Assembly: GCA_963422385.1 (NCBI GenBank)
Contig: OY729432.1
Span: forward strand, 992,001 to 1,056,000
DNA: 64,000 nucleotides
Direction: 5' to 3'
DNA from: JAJDTQ01 sp963422385
GTDB lineage: Bacteria > Desulfobacterota > Binatia > UBA9968 > JAJDTQ01
Shown here one piece after another: positions 25,137 to 34,774 of the stretch. The notes beneath the pieces were generated by a model. The model saw only the letters and a list, made by a program, of their open reading frames with translations, had not been told where the DNA came from and ran no database searches. The translations under genes and the position numbers were made by a program. Position 1 is the first letter of the stretch; each line of letters opens with the position of its first letter.

Positions 25137-27750
25137 TTAGTTCTTATATGCCTTTATTCTCCTGAACCACTGGTTCACGACGGCCAACTCACTTTCAAGC
25201 GTACTCACCTCCGGAGCCACGTAATTGACCATACCACTCTTGTCGTGGCGCTTTGCCCATTGTGAGATGCGGCTGTAGCTTGCCTGGAATTCCGCGTTAT
25301 CTTCGTCGGAGAATCGAGCGAGAACTTTCACCATTGTCGGCCGCACTTCGAGCCCGCCTTCGGCGAGGATAGGGCCGACGAGTTCCTGGCTGAAAATGCG
25401 CTCCCATGTCTCCGAGAGATTCCCCGCCCAGACGGCGACCTCTGTCTCGTATTGACCCTGCTCCCAGCCCGGGGAGTCTCTCTTGATCCTAGCGAATTCT
25501 TCGCGGAGCTCTCTCAAACGTTCAGACACATCCTTGGCCTTCCAGGGTGCTTCGTGCTGCACGTGCCCGGCTTGCGGTCTCCGGCGCGGCTTTTGGCTAC
25601 CGACCGGTCAGCCACACCGACGCCTTTTCCTTTCGCCGCTCGCTTGAGATCCGCCACCAAGGACACGTCGTGGGTGAACACGATGATTTGTCGATCCTGA
25701 CCCAGCTCGACGAGGCGGTTGGCCACCAGCCCCCGTCGTACGTGGTCCAACGAGCTCACGGGGTCATCCAGGATGAGTGCGGACTTCGATACGTCGAGAT
25801 ACGCTTCGGTGAAGAAGGCGGCCAAGCCGAGAGCCGTCTTCTCTCCTTCGCTAAAGACCTGTGGCAGTGTGACCTGCTGGCGTGCGCCCACGAGCTTGGG
25901 CTGATGCAACAAGGCGGTTCGCTGGGCGCGGGTTTTGACAACCGTAACCTTCTCGAGCTGCAAACGATCGGCCTCGCGGGTGAATCGATCACGAATGACC
26001 TCGGTAACTTCCGCCGCGGATAGCTCGGAGATCTTTCTCGTGATCGCTCCCGTCCCGGCACTGTTCTTCAAGTCTTCCAGCTTTGCACGCAATTTTAGCC
26101 GCTTGCTCTCTTCGACGATCACACTGCGTTGCTTTTTCATTGCGCCGAAGAGTTCGATCTCCATCCTCCTCTTCGTGGCTATACGGAGACGCTTCTGGGC
26201 GGCCTCGGGGTCGGCGAGCTCCTGAGCATCCGCCGTCGCTTGAACGCTGGTCTCACGAAACCGCACTGTTAACGAGGCACACTCAACTCCGACACTGGGG
26301 AGATCACCGGAGTCGGAAAGCGCCTTGACGAGTACAGTTGGCACCTCATCCGCGAGGGCTAACGTCGACCGCGTCTCGGATACAAGCTCCGGATACGATG
26401 CTTCCAGGTCCAATAGGTTTGTCTCCACAGCCTCGGACTGCACAGAGAGATTGGCTACCTGATCGCGGGAGGTATTGAACTGCCGACTTGCTTCTGCAAG
26501 CTGCTGCTGGGTGTCATTCCTGACGAACTCGTCGAAGCGTCCAAGCCGACCTTGACCCTCGTCATTGAGAGCTTGCTGACACAGCACACATCGACAGTTC
26601 GAGCCGATGACTGGGAACATATCACCGGGATACGCGTGAGTTTCCGAGAAGCGCCTCGCTGCCTCCCACAGCTTCTTCCACGCCGATGTGCCCACACCTG
26701 CGAGCGGCTCGGACTCGAAGGCGCGTGCCAGCAAGGATGTAGCCTCATTGAGCGTCCGAACGCGGTCTCGCTGCACTTTGAGCTTGGATATGGCGTCGGT
26801 AGCAAGTGCCGTTTGAACCTTCTCGAGGTGCGCCGCAAGCGAGGCGAGCTTGCCGGCGTTCCTATTGAGGCGCTGCCTTTCCTGGGTCGTATCGCCAGCG
26901 CTCAGTCGAGCCTCCTGCTTCTTGAGGCCTTCCACCGTCTCGTCCGATTGGTCGAGGCTGCCGATCAAGGCGTCAAGACGGTCAACAGAGGAGTTGTCGG
27001 ACAGATTGGTGAGAAAGCGACCCGCCGCGGTGTCGCTCACAAGGTGGTCGATCACTGGTAGCGTTCTTCTGACCGCGCCGTTCTTTGCCAACCTTGCGTC
27101 TATAAGGCGACCCACCGCCGTGCAAGCGTCGATGAGTCTATCCATGACGAAGAGGGCCGCGGGTCGGTAAGGAAAGTCGGACTCAGCGCTGATGTAGGCG
27201 CTGCCGCACTCGCTGTCATAGAACAACATGCGCTGAAGCTCAGGCAAGCTCGACACCGGCCCGTCCAATGACTCCTCGCGATCACCGATCCGAACGGTAA
27301 TCCGTGCGCTCGGCTCGGTGCGGCCCGTGTCCCGGAAGACGTCGGAGAGAATTTCCTCCTGATGTCGCGCTCGCGCGACGCGCTTCAGCAGGCGCGCGTA
27401 GCCCGACTTGCCGGTTCCGTTGTCTCCATAGATGATCGTGATCCCATCGAGCGCGATATCGTGATCCCATCGAGCGCGATAGTGAGAGATTGAGCCGACG
27501 CGAGGGCGTTCACATGCTTCGGGTCAGCGATGGAGACAAGCCGAACCGGGTCATCTCCCTCCACTGCTATAGGGAGATCCTCTATCGCAAGCTGATCGTC
27601 CCCGATATGACCCGAGGCAAGGGTAGCTTCCAAGACTTGCTCGTAGTCGCTGTCTGTAAGCGTGTCGCCCCGAGCGATCCGGTGAAGGAGATGCCGCTGC
27701 CACTGCGGCCTGGTCGCGGCCCAATGAACGACTTCCTGCTCTAAAGGCAT
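25137..27750 (-). pseudogene. SMC-like AAA ATPase of restriction islands, interrupted by two frameshifts
   Basis: Three frames form one protein. From ATG 27750 (MPLEQEVVHWAATRPQWQRH) the frame breaks at a 23-bp perfect tandem duplication (about 27438-27483) just before the Walker A motif. Deleting one unit yields GITIIYGDNGTGKSGYARLLKR. The second frame carries the coiled-coil body with a zinc-hook-like CRCVLC, EGEKTALGLAAFFTEAYLD and ILDDPVSSLDH (signature and Walker B), and HD in VFTHDVSLV. A second break near 25565 looks like one missing base in GGC(C)ACGTG, after which the C-terminus continues to 25137. Removing 23 and adding 1 gives 2592 nt, 864 codons. Intact homologues are abortive-infection-like ATPases near type I systems. 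Confidence 0.8.
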
Positions 27751-27773
27751 GGGACACTAACTCCTGTCTTCGA

Positions 27774-28184
27774 TCACGAGTGCATTCCGCCTGCAGTCGG
27801 GTGCAAGCCAATTGATCTTGGCGCTATTACAAGCTCCCCTGATGATACGCTGGAACTCCTGATGTCGATCTGGCCCCAGCTTCCAGGAGAAGCCACCGGC
27901 TTGCCGTGGGTCCAAGCATCGATCCGAGCGTAGGCCTCCAGAATCGACTGTCTGTCGATGTCGAGTGTCGGCACTTCGTTGAGGACTTGACTAAGGCGTG
28001 TTCGTTTATCGCTGCCCCAACCATTCTTCTCCGCGAGTGCCAGGATCTCTCCTCTGCAGATAACGGAGGTAAAGACCATTGCTTCCCTATTTCCGAGTTT
28101 GAACTCCGCACGGGCACGAATGGCCCAGGGCGCTTCCCGGATGAAACCGAGCAGCAGGTTCGTGTCCAGAAGAAAACGCGTCAT
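27774..28184 (-). CDS. PIN-domain protein with aberrant C-terminus
   Basis: From ATG 28184 (or TTG 28199, which overlaps the hsdM stop) the product is about 136 aa. MTRFLLDTNLLLGFIR has the first PIN aspartate and TSVICRGEILALAEKNGW the second acidic residue. The C-terminal PIN motif (NDxxIAA) is absent: after AYARIDAWTHGKPV the frame reads PGSWGQIDIRSSSVS, unlike any PIN domain. Another frame of the same bases (to TAG 27757) reads GPDRHQEFQRIIRGACNSAK, more protein-like, so a deletion or frameshift probably joined a PIN N-terminus to the end of another gene. It is likely a damaged VapC-like RNase. Confidence 0.65.
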   Translation of the reverse strand: MTRFLLDTNLLLGFIREAPWAIRARAEFKLGNREAMVFTSVICRGEILALAEKNGWGSDKRTRLSQVLNEVPTLDIDRQSILEAYARIDAWTHGKPVASPGSWGQIDIRSSSVSSGELVIAPRSIGLHPTAGGMHS

Positions 28185-28195
28185 GCGCAGGTCGC

Positions 28196-30505
28196 TCAAT
28201 CGAGCTGGGCCAGGAGCTCTTCGATGGATTCATCGCCGGGCCACGAGCCGGCGAGATCGATGGGGTCGAAGGCCCCGGCTTGCGCGTACTGGGCCGGAAA
28301 CAGGTCAGTCGGCTGCCGGATCTCCACCGATGGCATATCTTCAAAAACGCTGTCCCCGTCCCGCCGAGCACTGATTCGGCGAGCCTCGATGAATCTCGGC
28401 CGCCCATCGGGCTTGAAATGCACCGTTCCCTCGACGGTCGCCTGCCTGCCCCACAGAGAACGCAGAGCTTCCACATGCAATGATGCAGCGTCCAGTCGTC
28501 CCAAAAGCGCGGAGTTCGGGTTCACCAAGAGGCGGAAACGGCCGTTGCCGTGTTTGATCTCATCGAGCCGACCGCTTACGACAAACGATCGTGGGGCCGG
28601 AATGTTGTTCAGGCGATCTCTGGCGCATGCCCAAGTCTCATCGTCCAGTGCGAATTGCCCGCGGGCCGCTCCCTGGGGAATCATTTCATAGCGCACCCCG
28701 GCAATGCCGGCGGCCATCGGAAACATGAGGATCGCGTCGAGAACCGAACCGTCGAAGTAGTCACCAACGGGGCTTTCCATCCGAATCTCCCGGATCGACC
28801 GAGCGACCAGATCAAGCGCTGTATCGTCCAATCCGGGCTGCTTGCTCCATAGGTCCGTCTGGGCGAACTGGTCGCGGGCGGTCTCTCGAAGCTGGGGCGC
28901 TTCGACGCCGAAGATCGTGGAGCCGGGCCTCAAGATGGCCTGCACGTCGTCGAGCAGGTGCGGGCAGGCGTCGAGAAAGCGGGCCTTGTCGTCCAGGGTC
29001 ATCCGGTAGCGCAGGCGCAACGGCCGTTCCACGGTCACCCGTGTGTAGCCGAAGTCATCGCTGTCGAAGGTTTTGGAGGTCTCGCCGTCGGTCAGCCGGC
29101 CGTAGAGCTTCACGATCGCGTCGATTTGCTTCCCGGAGAGATGGCGGCGCTTGTCGCCGAGGCTGCGCTTGCTGTCCTCGCTGCCGCCCGCGGTCCACAC
29201 GCTACGCGCATCCAGAAGCTGAACCTTGCCCTTGCGCCGCTTCTCCTTGCGGTTGGTGAGGATCCAGATGTAGGTGCCGATGCCGGTGTTGTAGAACATC
29301 TGCTCGGGCAGGGCGATGATGGCCTCGAGCCAGTCGTTCTCGATGATCCACTTGCGGATGTTGCTCTCGCCCGAGCCGGCGCCGCCGGCGAAGAGAGGCG
29401 AGCCGCTGAAGACGATGGCGAGCCGCGAGCCGTGCTTGTGTTCCGCCGGCCGCACGGGCTCGCGCTTGTCCCACATGTGCTGCAGGAAGAGCAGCGAGCC
29501 GTCGTTCACCCGGGGCAGCCCGGCGCCGAAGCGGCCGTCGAAGCCGCGTTGGTCGTGCTCCTGCTTGAGCGCATTCCGCTGCTGCTTCCAGTCCACGCCG
29601 AAGGGCGGATTGGTGAGGAAATAGTCGAACGTCTCGCCTTTGAACTCGTCCCCCGTAAGACTGTCGCCGAACCGGACGTTGTCGCCGCCACCGTTGTGGT
29701 CCACCTGCTTCATCAGCATGTCGGACGCCGCGGTGGCGAAGGCGCGCCTGTTGTACTCCTGCCCGTAGACGAAGAGCCTCGCCGCGCCGTGGTGCTCGCG
29801 CAGGTAGCTCTGCGCCTGTGCCAGCATGCCGCCGGTGCCGCAGGCCGGGTCGAGCAGCTTGCGGACGGCACCCGGCGTGGCGAGCAGCTCGTCGTCCTGG
29901 ATGAACAGGATGCTCACCATCAGCCGGATGATCTCGCGCGGCGTGAAGTGGTCGCCGGCGGTCTCGTTGGCCAGTTCGTTGAAGCGGCGGATGAGGTTCT
30001 CGAAGATGAGCCCCATCTGCTCGTTCGGAACCATGCTTGGGTGCAGGTCGACGGCGGCGAACTGCGAAACGACGAGATAGAGGATGTTCGCCTCGCGCAT
30101 CCGCTCGATCTCGTTCTCGAACTCGAAGAACTCGAAGATGTCGCGCACGTTCCTCGAGAAGCCCTGGATGTAGCTGACCAGGTGCGTATTGACGTTGTCG
30201 GGATCGCCCTTGAGCTTCTCGAAGTCGAGGGGGGAGTGGTTGTGAAAGCGTTGACCCGCGGTCCGGTTTAGCCGCCGGTCCAGGGCTTCGCCCTCGACCT
30301 TGCCACCCTTGAGCCGTGCGTGTTCGGCCAGCACCTTGGCTTTCGTCGGGGCGAGCACGCAGTCGAAGCGCCGCAGCACCGTCATGGGCAGCATGACGCG
30401 CTCGTACTGCGGGGGCCGGTACGGGCCGCGCAGCAGGTCGGCGATCTGCCAGATCAGGTTGGCGAAGTAGCCGTGGTCTGGGCTCAGCCGATGATCAGGC
30501 ATCAT
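28196..30505 (-). CDS. hsdM: Type I DNA methyltransferase HsdM with an unusual C-terminal extension
   Basis: The start chosen is ATG 30505 (MMPDHRLSPDHGYFANLIW); the frame is open to 30568 without a binding site. The product is 769 aa. The N6-adenine methylase motifs are DPACGTGGM (residues 219-227) and NPPFGVDW (299-306), with the usual helical N-terminus. After about residue 520 (RYRMTLDDKARFLDACPHLL) the normal HsdM tail is lacking. Instead the protein continues VEAPQLRETARDQF ... VSGRLDEIKHGNGRFRLLV ... GRQATVEGTVHFKPDGRPRF, which I recognise only as a domain usually encoded next to PIN genes. The chimera and the missing hsdS suggest a deletion. It overlaps the PIN gene. Confidence 0.85.
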   Translation of the reverse strand: MMPDHRLSPDHGYFANLIWQIADLLRGPYRPPQYERVMLPMTVLRRFDCVLAPTKAKVLAEHARLKGGKVEGEALDRRLNRTAGQRFHNHSPLDFEKLKGDPDNVNTHLVSYIQGFSRNVRDIFEFFEFENEIERMREANILYLVVSQFAAVDLHPSMVPNEQMGLIFENLIRRFNELANETAGDHFTPREIIRLMVSILFIQDDELLATPGAVRKLLDPACGTGGMLAQAQSYLREHHGAARLFVYGQEYNRRAFATAASDMLMKQVDHNGGGDNVRFGDSLTGDEFKGETFDYFLTNPPFGVDWKQQRNALKQEHDQRGFDGRFGAGLPRVNDGSLLFLQHMWDKREPVRPAEHKHGSRLAIVFSGSPLFAGGAGSGESNIRKWIIENDWLEAIIALPEQMFYNTGIGTYIWILTNRKEKRRKGKVQLLDARSVWTAGGSEDSKRSLGDKRRHLSGKQIDAIVKLYGRLTDGETSKTFDSDDFGYTRVTVERPLRLRYRMTLDDKARFLDACPHLLDDVQAILRPGSTIFGVEAPQLRETARDQFAQTDLWSKQPGLDDTALDLVARSIREIRMESPVGDYFDGSVLDAILMFPMAAGIAGVRYEMIPQGAARGQFALDDETWACARDRLNNIPAPRSFVVSGRLDEIKHGNGRFRLLVNPNSALLGRLDAASLHVEALRSLWGRQATVEGTVHFKPDGRPRFIEARRISARRDGDSVFEDMPSVEIRQPTDLFPAQYAQAGAFDPIDLAGSWPGDESIEELLAQLD

Positions 30506-30568
30506 GTCTTCCAGGCACCTCGGAGTTTTCCCGATGCAAGTTTGACGGGACACGACATAGCTCCTCAT

Positions 30569-30944
30569 CTTCGGTCAGATCATGCCTGATCCTAGGCGAT
30601 TTGCCTGGCTGTCGCCAGCCAGCGAGTGCCACAGCTCCAGGGATTCACTCGCCGCCTCGAACTCGGCTCCAATCTCATCCGGGCCCAGTCCGGTCGAAGA
30701 TCAAGGGTAACCGGCATGGAGATCGGCAGAGGTCCTGGAGTCCCGACCTTTTCACATCGCCGGCAGCGGCTTGGTAGAAAACTACACGGTGCGTCCCGGC
30801 GTTGCCCGCATCACGCGCGCGAAGATCACTCTTTGGCGATTGACCTTGCAAATCCGGAATCGCGCGCTCGATTTACAAGGTACAAGGTAAAATCGGAGAA
30901 ACCGCGGCCAAAGACGGCCGTTTCGATGATCTGAAAATACCGGA
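30569..30944. other. Intergenic region without a supported gene
   Basis: These 376 bases between hsdM and the MFS pseudogene show no convincing frame. An imperfect hairpin, GAAACCGCGGCC...GGCCGTTTC, lies at about 30897-30928 just after the MFS stop. It could act as its terminator, but the following T-run is weak. Confidence 0.4.
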
Positions 30945-32176
30945 TCACAGGTCCCGGTCGCGCAGGTCCGGCCGCTTCACCACCAGCCCCGCGGTCAGCC
31001 CGATGCACACAGCCGCGGTGACCACCAGGGTCCAGGGAGCACCGATCCATGCGGCGACGGCACCGGAGTGGGCTTCGCCCAGGGACGGCGCGCCCACGCC
31101 CAGCATGCGCTGAAAGCTCGCGGCGCGCCCTCTCAGATTGTCCGGGGTGCGGGCCTGGATCACGACTTGGCGCACCACGGCTTGCAGGGCATCGAAGACG
31201 CCCACCAGGAACAGGATCGCCACCGACCCGGGAAACCAGGTCGAGAACGACAGCCCGAAGAGACAGCCGGCGTACGCCATGACGCTGAACGCGATGAACA
31301 GGCCCTTGTAGGAGAAATTCCCCAGCCGCATGACCGCGGCCACGCCGGGGAGCGAACCCAGCGCCGGTGCGGCCAAGAGGATGCCCAGGCCTTCCGGGCC
31401 GAGGCCCATGGCCACGGCGAAGATCGGCAGCAGCGCCCGGTAGCTGCCGAAAAAGACCGCCGCGAACTCGGTCACCAGCAGGACGACGATCAGCGAGTTG
31501 CGCCGGATGAAGGCGATCCCTTCGAGCAGGCTCTTCACCGGGGACTGCTCCCGGTCCAGCGGCCCGGACTCGTAGTGCATGCGGACCATGATCGGGACGG
31601 ACCCGATATAGATCAGGCAGGCCGCCCCGTAGGTCCACCCGGAGCCGGCGGCGCCGATCAGGACGCCGCCCACCGCAGGGCCGACGAGCTGCGACAGTTT
31701 GCGGACGGACGCGATCTGCGCGAAGGCGTTGACCAGCAGTTCCCGCGGCACGAGCCCGGGGACCATGGCGGTCCGTGCCGGTCCGGCCGCGGTGGTCAAG
31801 GTCGAGTTCACGAATGCCGCCAGGTAGAGATGCCACACCTGGATGAGCCCGGTGAGGGCCAGCATTCCCAGGGACAGGGTGATCAGGGCATCACGCCCTG
31901 GACCAGGATCACGAACCGCCGCCGGTCGATACGGTCGGCCACGACTCCTCCGGCCAGTTGGAATACGAACGTGGCCAAGCCGCGGACCAGACCGGTGAGA
32001 CCGGTCAACAGGGGAGAGCCGGTGAGATCGTAGACCAGCCAGAGCTCGATGGTGCGCTGGAGCTGATAGCTGACCGAGGTTCCGAAAAGGGCGATATAGA
32101 GCAGCCGGAAGTCACGAACGTCCAGCGCGGCCAAGGTACGGCCGGTTTTCGTGGACCGGCGGAAGCGCCACCGCAA
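30945..32176 (-). pseudogene. MFS transporter (EntS/MFS_3-like) with one frameshift
   Basis: The first frame (TTG 32176) encodes FRLLYIALFGTSVSYQLQRT ... VVADRIDRRRFVILVQGVMP and stops at 31883. The second frame begins with LITLSLGMLALTGLIQVWHLYL and runs to 30945. Adding one G at ATG(G)CCCTG near 31888 joins them into a 410-aa protein with the conserved DRxDRR loop and ten to twelve membrane segments, the normal length for the EntS/DUF894 group of exporters. One missing base explains the break and could be a sequencing error. It follows the cupin gene by four bases, so it was the second gene of that operon. Confidence 0.82.
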
Positions 32177-32180
32177 AGGC

Positions 32181-33197
32181 CTACCGGCCGTTGGCGCCCC
32201 GGCTCGCGGCGTGGGGGCCGTACAGGTCGGTCTCCATGAGCTCCGCGACGGCGGCGCCGGCGTCGGTGAGGCGCAGGGTGCAGCGCGACTCCAGCATCCA
32301 CGCGTAGTAGCCCTCGGGCACGTCCTCGGAGGGGCCGTGGTGCATCACACCCTTGGGCACGCAGGTGAGCATGCCCGGCTCGTCCACACCGCCCCAGGCG
32401 CCCGGGCCGGCAAAATAGTAGACCAACTCGTCGTAATCCACGTTGTTGTGGATGGGCGGGCGGCGCCGGTGGCGGGCGCTCAGATTGTAGAACAACTCGT
32501 CCCGGCCGGGCGACGAAATGAACTGGACGGGGGGACCGTTTTCATCGGTCGGGACGTCCCCGAGGTTCAACTTCCACACCGGGCTGGGGCCGTCGGCGAG
32601 GGCCTGCGTGGCCAGCGGGTTCGTGGGCTTGACGTACCGCGTCACGCCGTCGAAGGACTTGAGCAGCAGCACCGTCTCCACGTCTTCGGCTTCGCCCTCG
32701 CCAATCACCGCGCGCCGGATACCGGAACCGAAGGTTGGCGACGGATCGAAGCGGACCGCTCCGGGAGTCTCGACGATGACGGACAGGCTCGACCCTTCCA
32801 GAGGCCGGACACGGTAGGGGATGCCGCGGGGGATCACCACGAAGTCGCCCGGCGCCCCGGTGAGCGTGCCGTAGGCCGTGCGGAACTCCAGCTCTCCCTC
32901 CTGCACGAAGTGCACCTCGTCGGCCTCGACGTTGGACACGACGAAGGGCATGGGGTGCGCACGCCCGGAGACACTGAGCTGTACGCTCGTGCGCCCGGCG
33001 TGGAACGGCACGGGAAGCGCTTCCGCGTCTTCGCGGTCGGGCAGCGCCACCGCGCCGACGTTGAGCCGGTGGGGCACGTGCGGGCCCGTGACCGAAATAT
33101 AGTCGGGGCTGTGGTGCGTACGGGTCACGTTCACGCCCGTGCCCGCGAAGCCTTCCCTGCCCCAGTGCTCCCGGTACTCCGTGCTTTCCTTCGCCAT
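32181..33197 (-). CDS. Homogentisate 1,2-dioxygenase-like cupin
   Basis: The start is ATG 33197 with CGGAGGAAC upstream; the product is 338 aa. It contains ADEVHFVQEGELEFRTAYGTL and GDFVVIPRGIPYRV, as in the homogentisate dioxygenase N-domain. The C-terminal cupin has PPIHNNVDYDELVYYFAG and GVMHHGPSE, which supply the His/Glu/His iron ligands. At 338 aa it is shorter than classical HmgA (about 430), so a related ring-cleaving or isomerising cupin is possible. The divergent neighbour is the molybdenum hydroxylase operon and the downstream gene a transporter, so it probably acts on an aromatic acid. Confidence 0.8.
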   Translation of the reverse strand: MAKESTEYREHWGREGFAGTGVNVTRTHHSPDYISVTGPHVPHRLNVGAVALPDREDAEALPVPFHAGRTSVQLSVSGRAHPMPFVVSNVEADEVHFVQEGELEFRTAYGTLTGAPGDFVVIPRGIPYRVRPLEGSSLSVIVETPGAVRFDPSPTFGSGIRRAVIGEGEAEDVETVLLLKSFDGVTRYVKPTNPLATQALADGPSPVWKLNLGDVPTDENGPPVQFISSPGRDELFYNLSARHRRRPPIHNNVDYDELVYYFAGPGAWGGVDEPGMLTCVPKGVMHHGPSEDVPEGYYAWMLESRCTLRLTDAGAAVAELMETDLYGPHAASRGANGR

Positions 33198-33390
33198 GGC
33201 CGTTCCTCCGGAATCGCTGTCTCGGCGCCGCCTACCGACGCCGAAGACCCGCCACGACAATAACACCGCGGCCGGACAACTGGAACCCTCCCCGTCCGCG
33301 TCTTGCCATCTGCCATGCGACTGGGCTAAGAGAAGCGTCAGACACACGGGCCAAGGGCATTCTCAACACCAAAGCCGGGAGCAGGAACCC

Positions 33391-34269
33391 ATGGACTACT
33401 TCGAACCCAAGACCGTGAGCGATGCGCTTGCGCTGCTGGACCAGTACGGCGATCAGGCGGAGGTCATCGCCGGCGGCACCGACGTGATGGTGGACATCAA
33501 GTACAAGGACGAGCCGGGATGCCTGGTGAACATCAAGCGCATCCCGGACCTGGCCGCCATCGGCGAGAGCAACGGCGGCGTCCGCATCGGACCGCTGGCC
33601 ACCATCCACGAGATCGAGGAGAGCGACCTCGTGCGCGAGCGGCTGCCGCTTTTGTGGCAGGCGGCGCACCAGTTCGCCTCGCTGCAGATCCGCAACACCG
33701 CCACCATCGGCGGCAACATCTGCCGGGCTTCTCCTTCGGGCGAGACGCTGGCGCCGCTGCTGGTGCTGGATGCCCAGGCCGAGATGGCCTTCTCCGACGG
33801 CGCCCGCACCGAGGCGTTCAGCGCGTTCTTTCGCGGCCCCGGTCAGACCAGCCTCGGCTCCAAGGGCCTGCTGACGGGCGTCACGGTGCCCTTCCCGGCG
33901 GCCGGAAGCCATGCCGCGTACCTCAAGCACGCGGTGCGCGGTCCCATGGACATCGCCATGGTGGGAGTTGCCGTGATGGCAACGCCCAATCAGGACAAGA
34001 CCGTTCTGAACGACGTCCGCATCGGCCTGGGGGCGGTGGCGCCTACGCCCATCCGCGCCGCCAGGACCGAGGCATTGGTTAGTGGCAGGGCGCTCGACGC
34101 GGCGCTCTTGAAGGAAGCCGGTGCAAGCGCGGCATCCGAATCGAGCCCGATTACCGACCAGCGGAGCAGCGGCGAGTATCGCGGCTGGATCGTGGACGCC
34201 CTGACTCGCCGGGGGCTGGCGCAGTGCTGGCAAGCGACGACGACGGGCCGGGCCGGGAACAGACCCTAA
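33391..34269 (+). CDS. Molybdenum hydroxylase FAD-binding subunit (CoxM/CutM-like)
   Basis: The start is ATG 33391 after GGGAGCAGGAACCC; the product is 292 aa. FAD-binding signatures are EVIAGGTDVMVDIK and ASLQIRNTATIGGNICRASPSGE (TxGGNxxxASPxxD/E). This is the medium subunit of xanthine/CO dehydrogenase family enzymes and passes electrons from the 2Fe-2S subunit to FAD. It is followed by the small (34279) and large (34775) subunits in the order M-S-L as in cox operons. The last 25 residues (LAQCWQATTTGRAGNRP) look unusual, so the C-terminus might be altered. Confidence 0.92.
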   Translation: MDYFEPKTVSDALALLDQYGDQAEVIAGGTDVMVDIKYKDEPGCLVNIKRIPDLAAIGESNGGVRIGPLATIHEIEESDLVRERLPLLWQAAHQFASLQIRNTATIGGNICRASPSGETLAPLLVLDAQAEMAFSDGARTEAFSAFFRGPGQTSLGSKGLLTGVTVPFPAAGSHAAYLKHAVRGPMDIAMVGVAVMATPNQDKTVLNDVRIGLGAVAPTPIRAARTEALVSGRALDAALLKEAGASAASESSPITDQRSSGEYRGWIVDALTRRGLAQCWQATTTGRAGNRP

Positions 34270-34278
34270 GGAGGTGGC

Positions 34279-34749
34279 ATGATGAGCCTGGAGATTACAC
34301 TGACGGTCAACGGCAAGAGCCATACGGCCGAGTTGGAGCCGGCCACCGCGCTGGTGGACTTCCTGCGGGACATCTTGGGCTACAAGGGCGTCAAGCTCTG
34401 CTGCAACACGGGTGAATGCGGCGCGTGCACGATCCTCATGGACGGCAAGCCGGTGAACTCCTGCGTGGTCCTGGGAGCGGACGCGGCCGGGACCGACGTG
34501 GTCACGGTGGAGGGCATCGCCGACGGCGACGAGCTGCACCCGGTGCAGCAGGCTTTCATCGACACCGGCGCGGTGCAGTGCGGCTACTGCACGCCGGGCT
34601 TCATCGTCTCCATCAAGGCATTGCTGGACCGCTCGAAGAACCCCACCGCCGAGGAGATCGAGGAAGCCATCTCCGGCAACATCTGCCGGTGCACCGGCTA
34701 CACGAAGATCTTCGACGCCGTGGAACTGGCCGCGAAGCAGATCTCGTAA
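34279..34749 (+). CDS. Molybdenum hydroxylase 2Fe-2S subunit (CoxS-like)
   Basis: The product is 156 aa, preceded by AAGGAGGTGGC. Plant-type cluster ligands lie in KLCCNTGECGACTI and VNSCVV. The second cluster is in GAVQCGYCTPGFIVS and NICRCTGYTKIFDAV. All eight cysteines are present. The residue before the first ligand pair is Cys rather than the common Gly (LCCN instead of xGCx), a mild variation. Small subunit of a xanthine-dehydrogenase-family enzyme in an M-S-L operon. Its start lies nine bases after the medium subunit stop. Confidence 0.95.
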   Translation: MMSLEITLTVNGKSHTAELEPATALVDFLRDILGYKGVKLCCNTGECGACTILMDGKPVNSCVVLGADAAGTDVVTVEGIADGDELHPVQQAFIDTGAVQCGYCTPGFIVSIKALLDRSKNPTAEEIEEAISGNICRCTGYTKIFDAVELAAKQIS

Positions 34750-34774
34750 ACGGATCGGGAAGGAGTTAGGACCC

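Noticed and set aside
20791..30505. An hsdS specificity gene
   Set aside because: Every frame between hsdR and hsdM was examined. Only the DUF433/DUF5615 pair, the ATPase and the PIN gene were found, and no target-recognition-domain-like sequence.
30826..31836. 336-aa minus-strand frame over the MFS gene
   Set aside because: A different frame of the same strand as the real transporter, Arg/Gly/Pro-rich; the transporter frames are hydrophobic and alignable.
31870..31900. Programmed frameshift in the MFS gene
   Set aside because: No slippery sequence at the break. One missing base explains it better.
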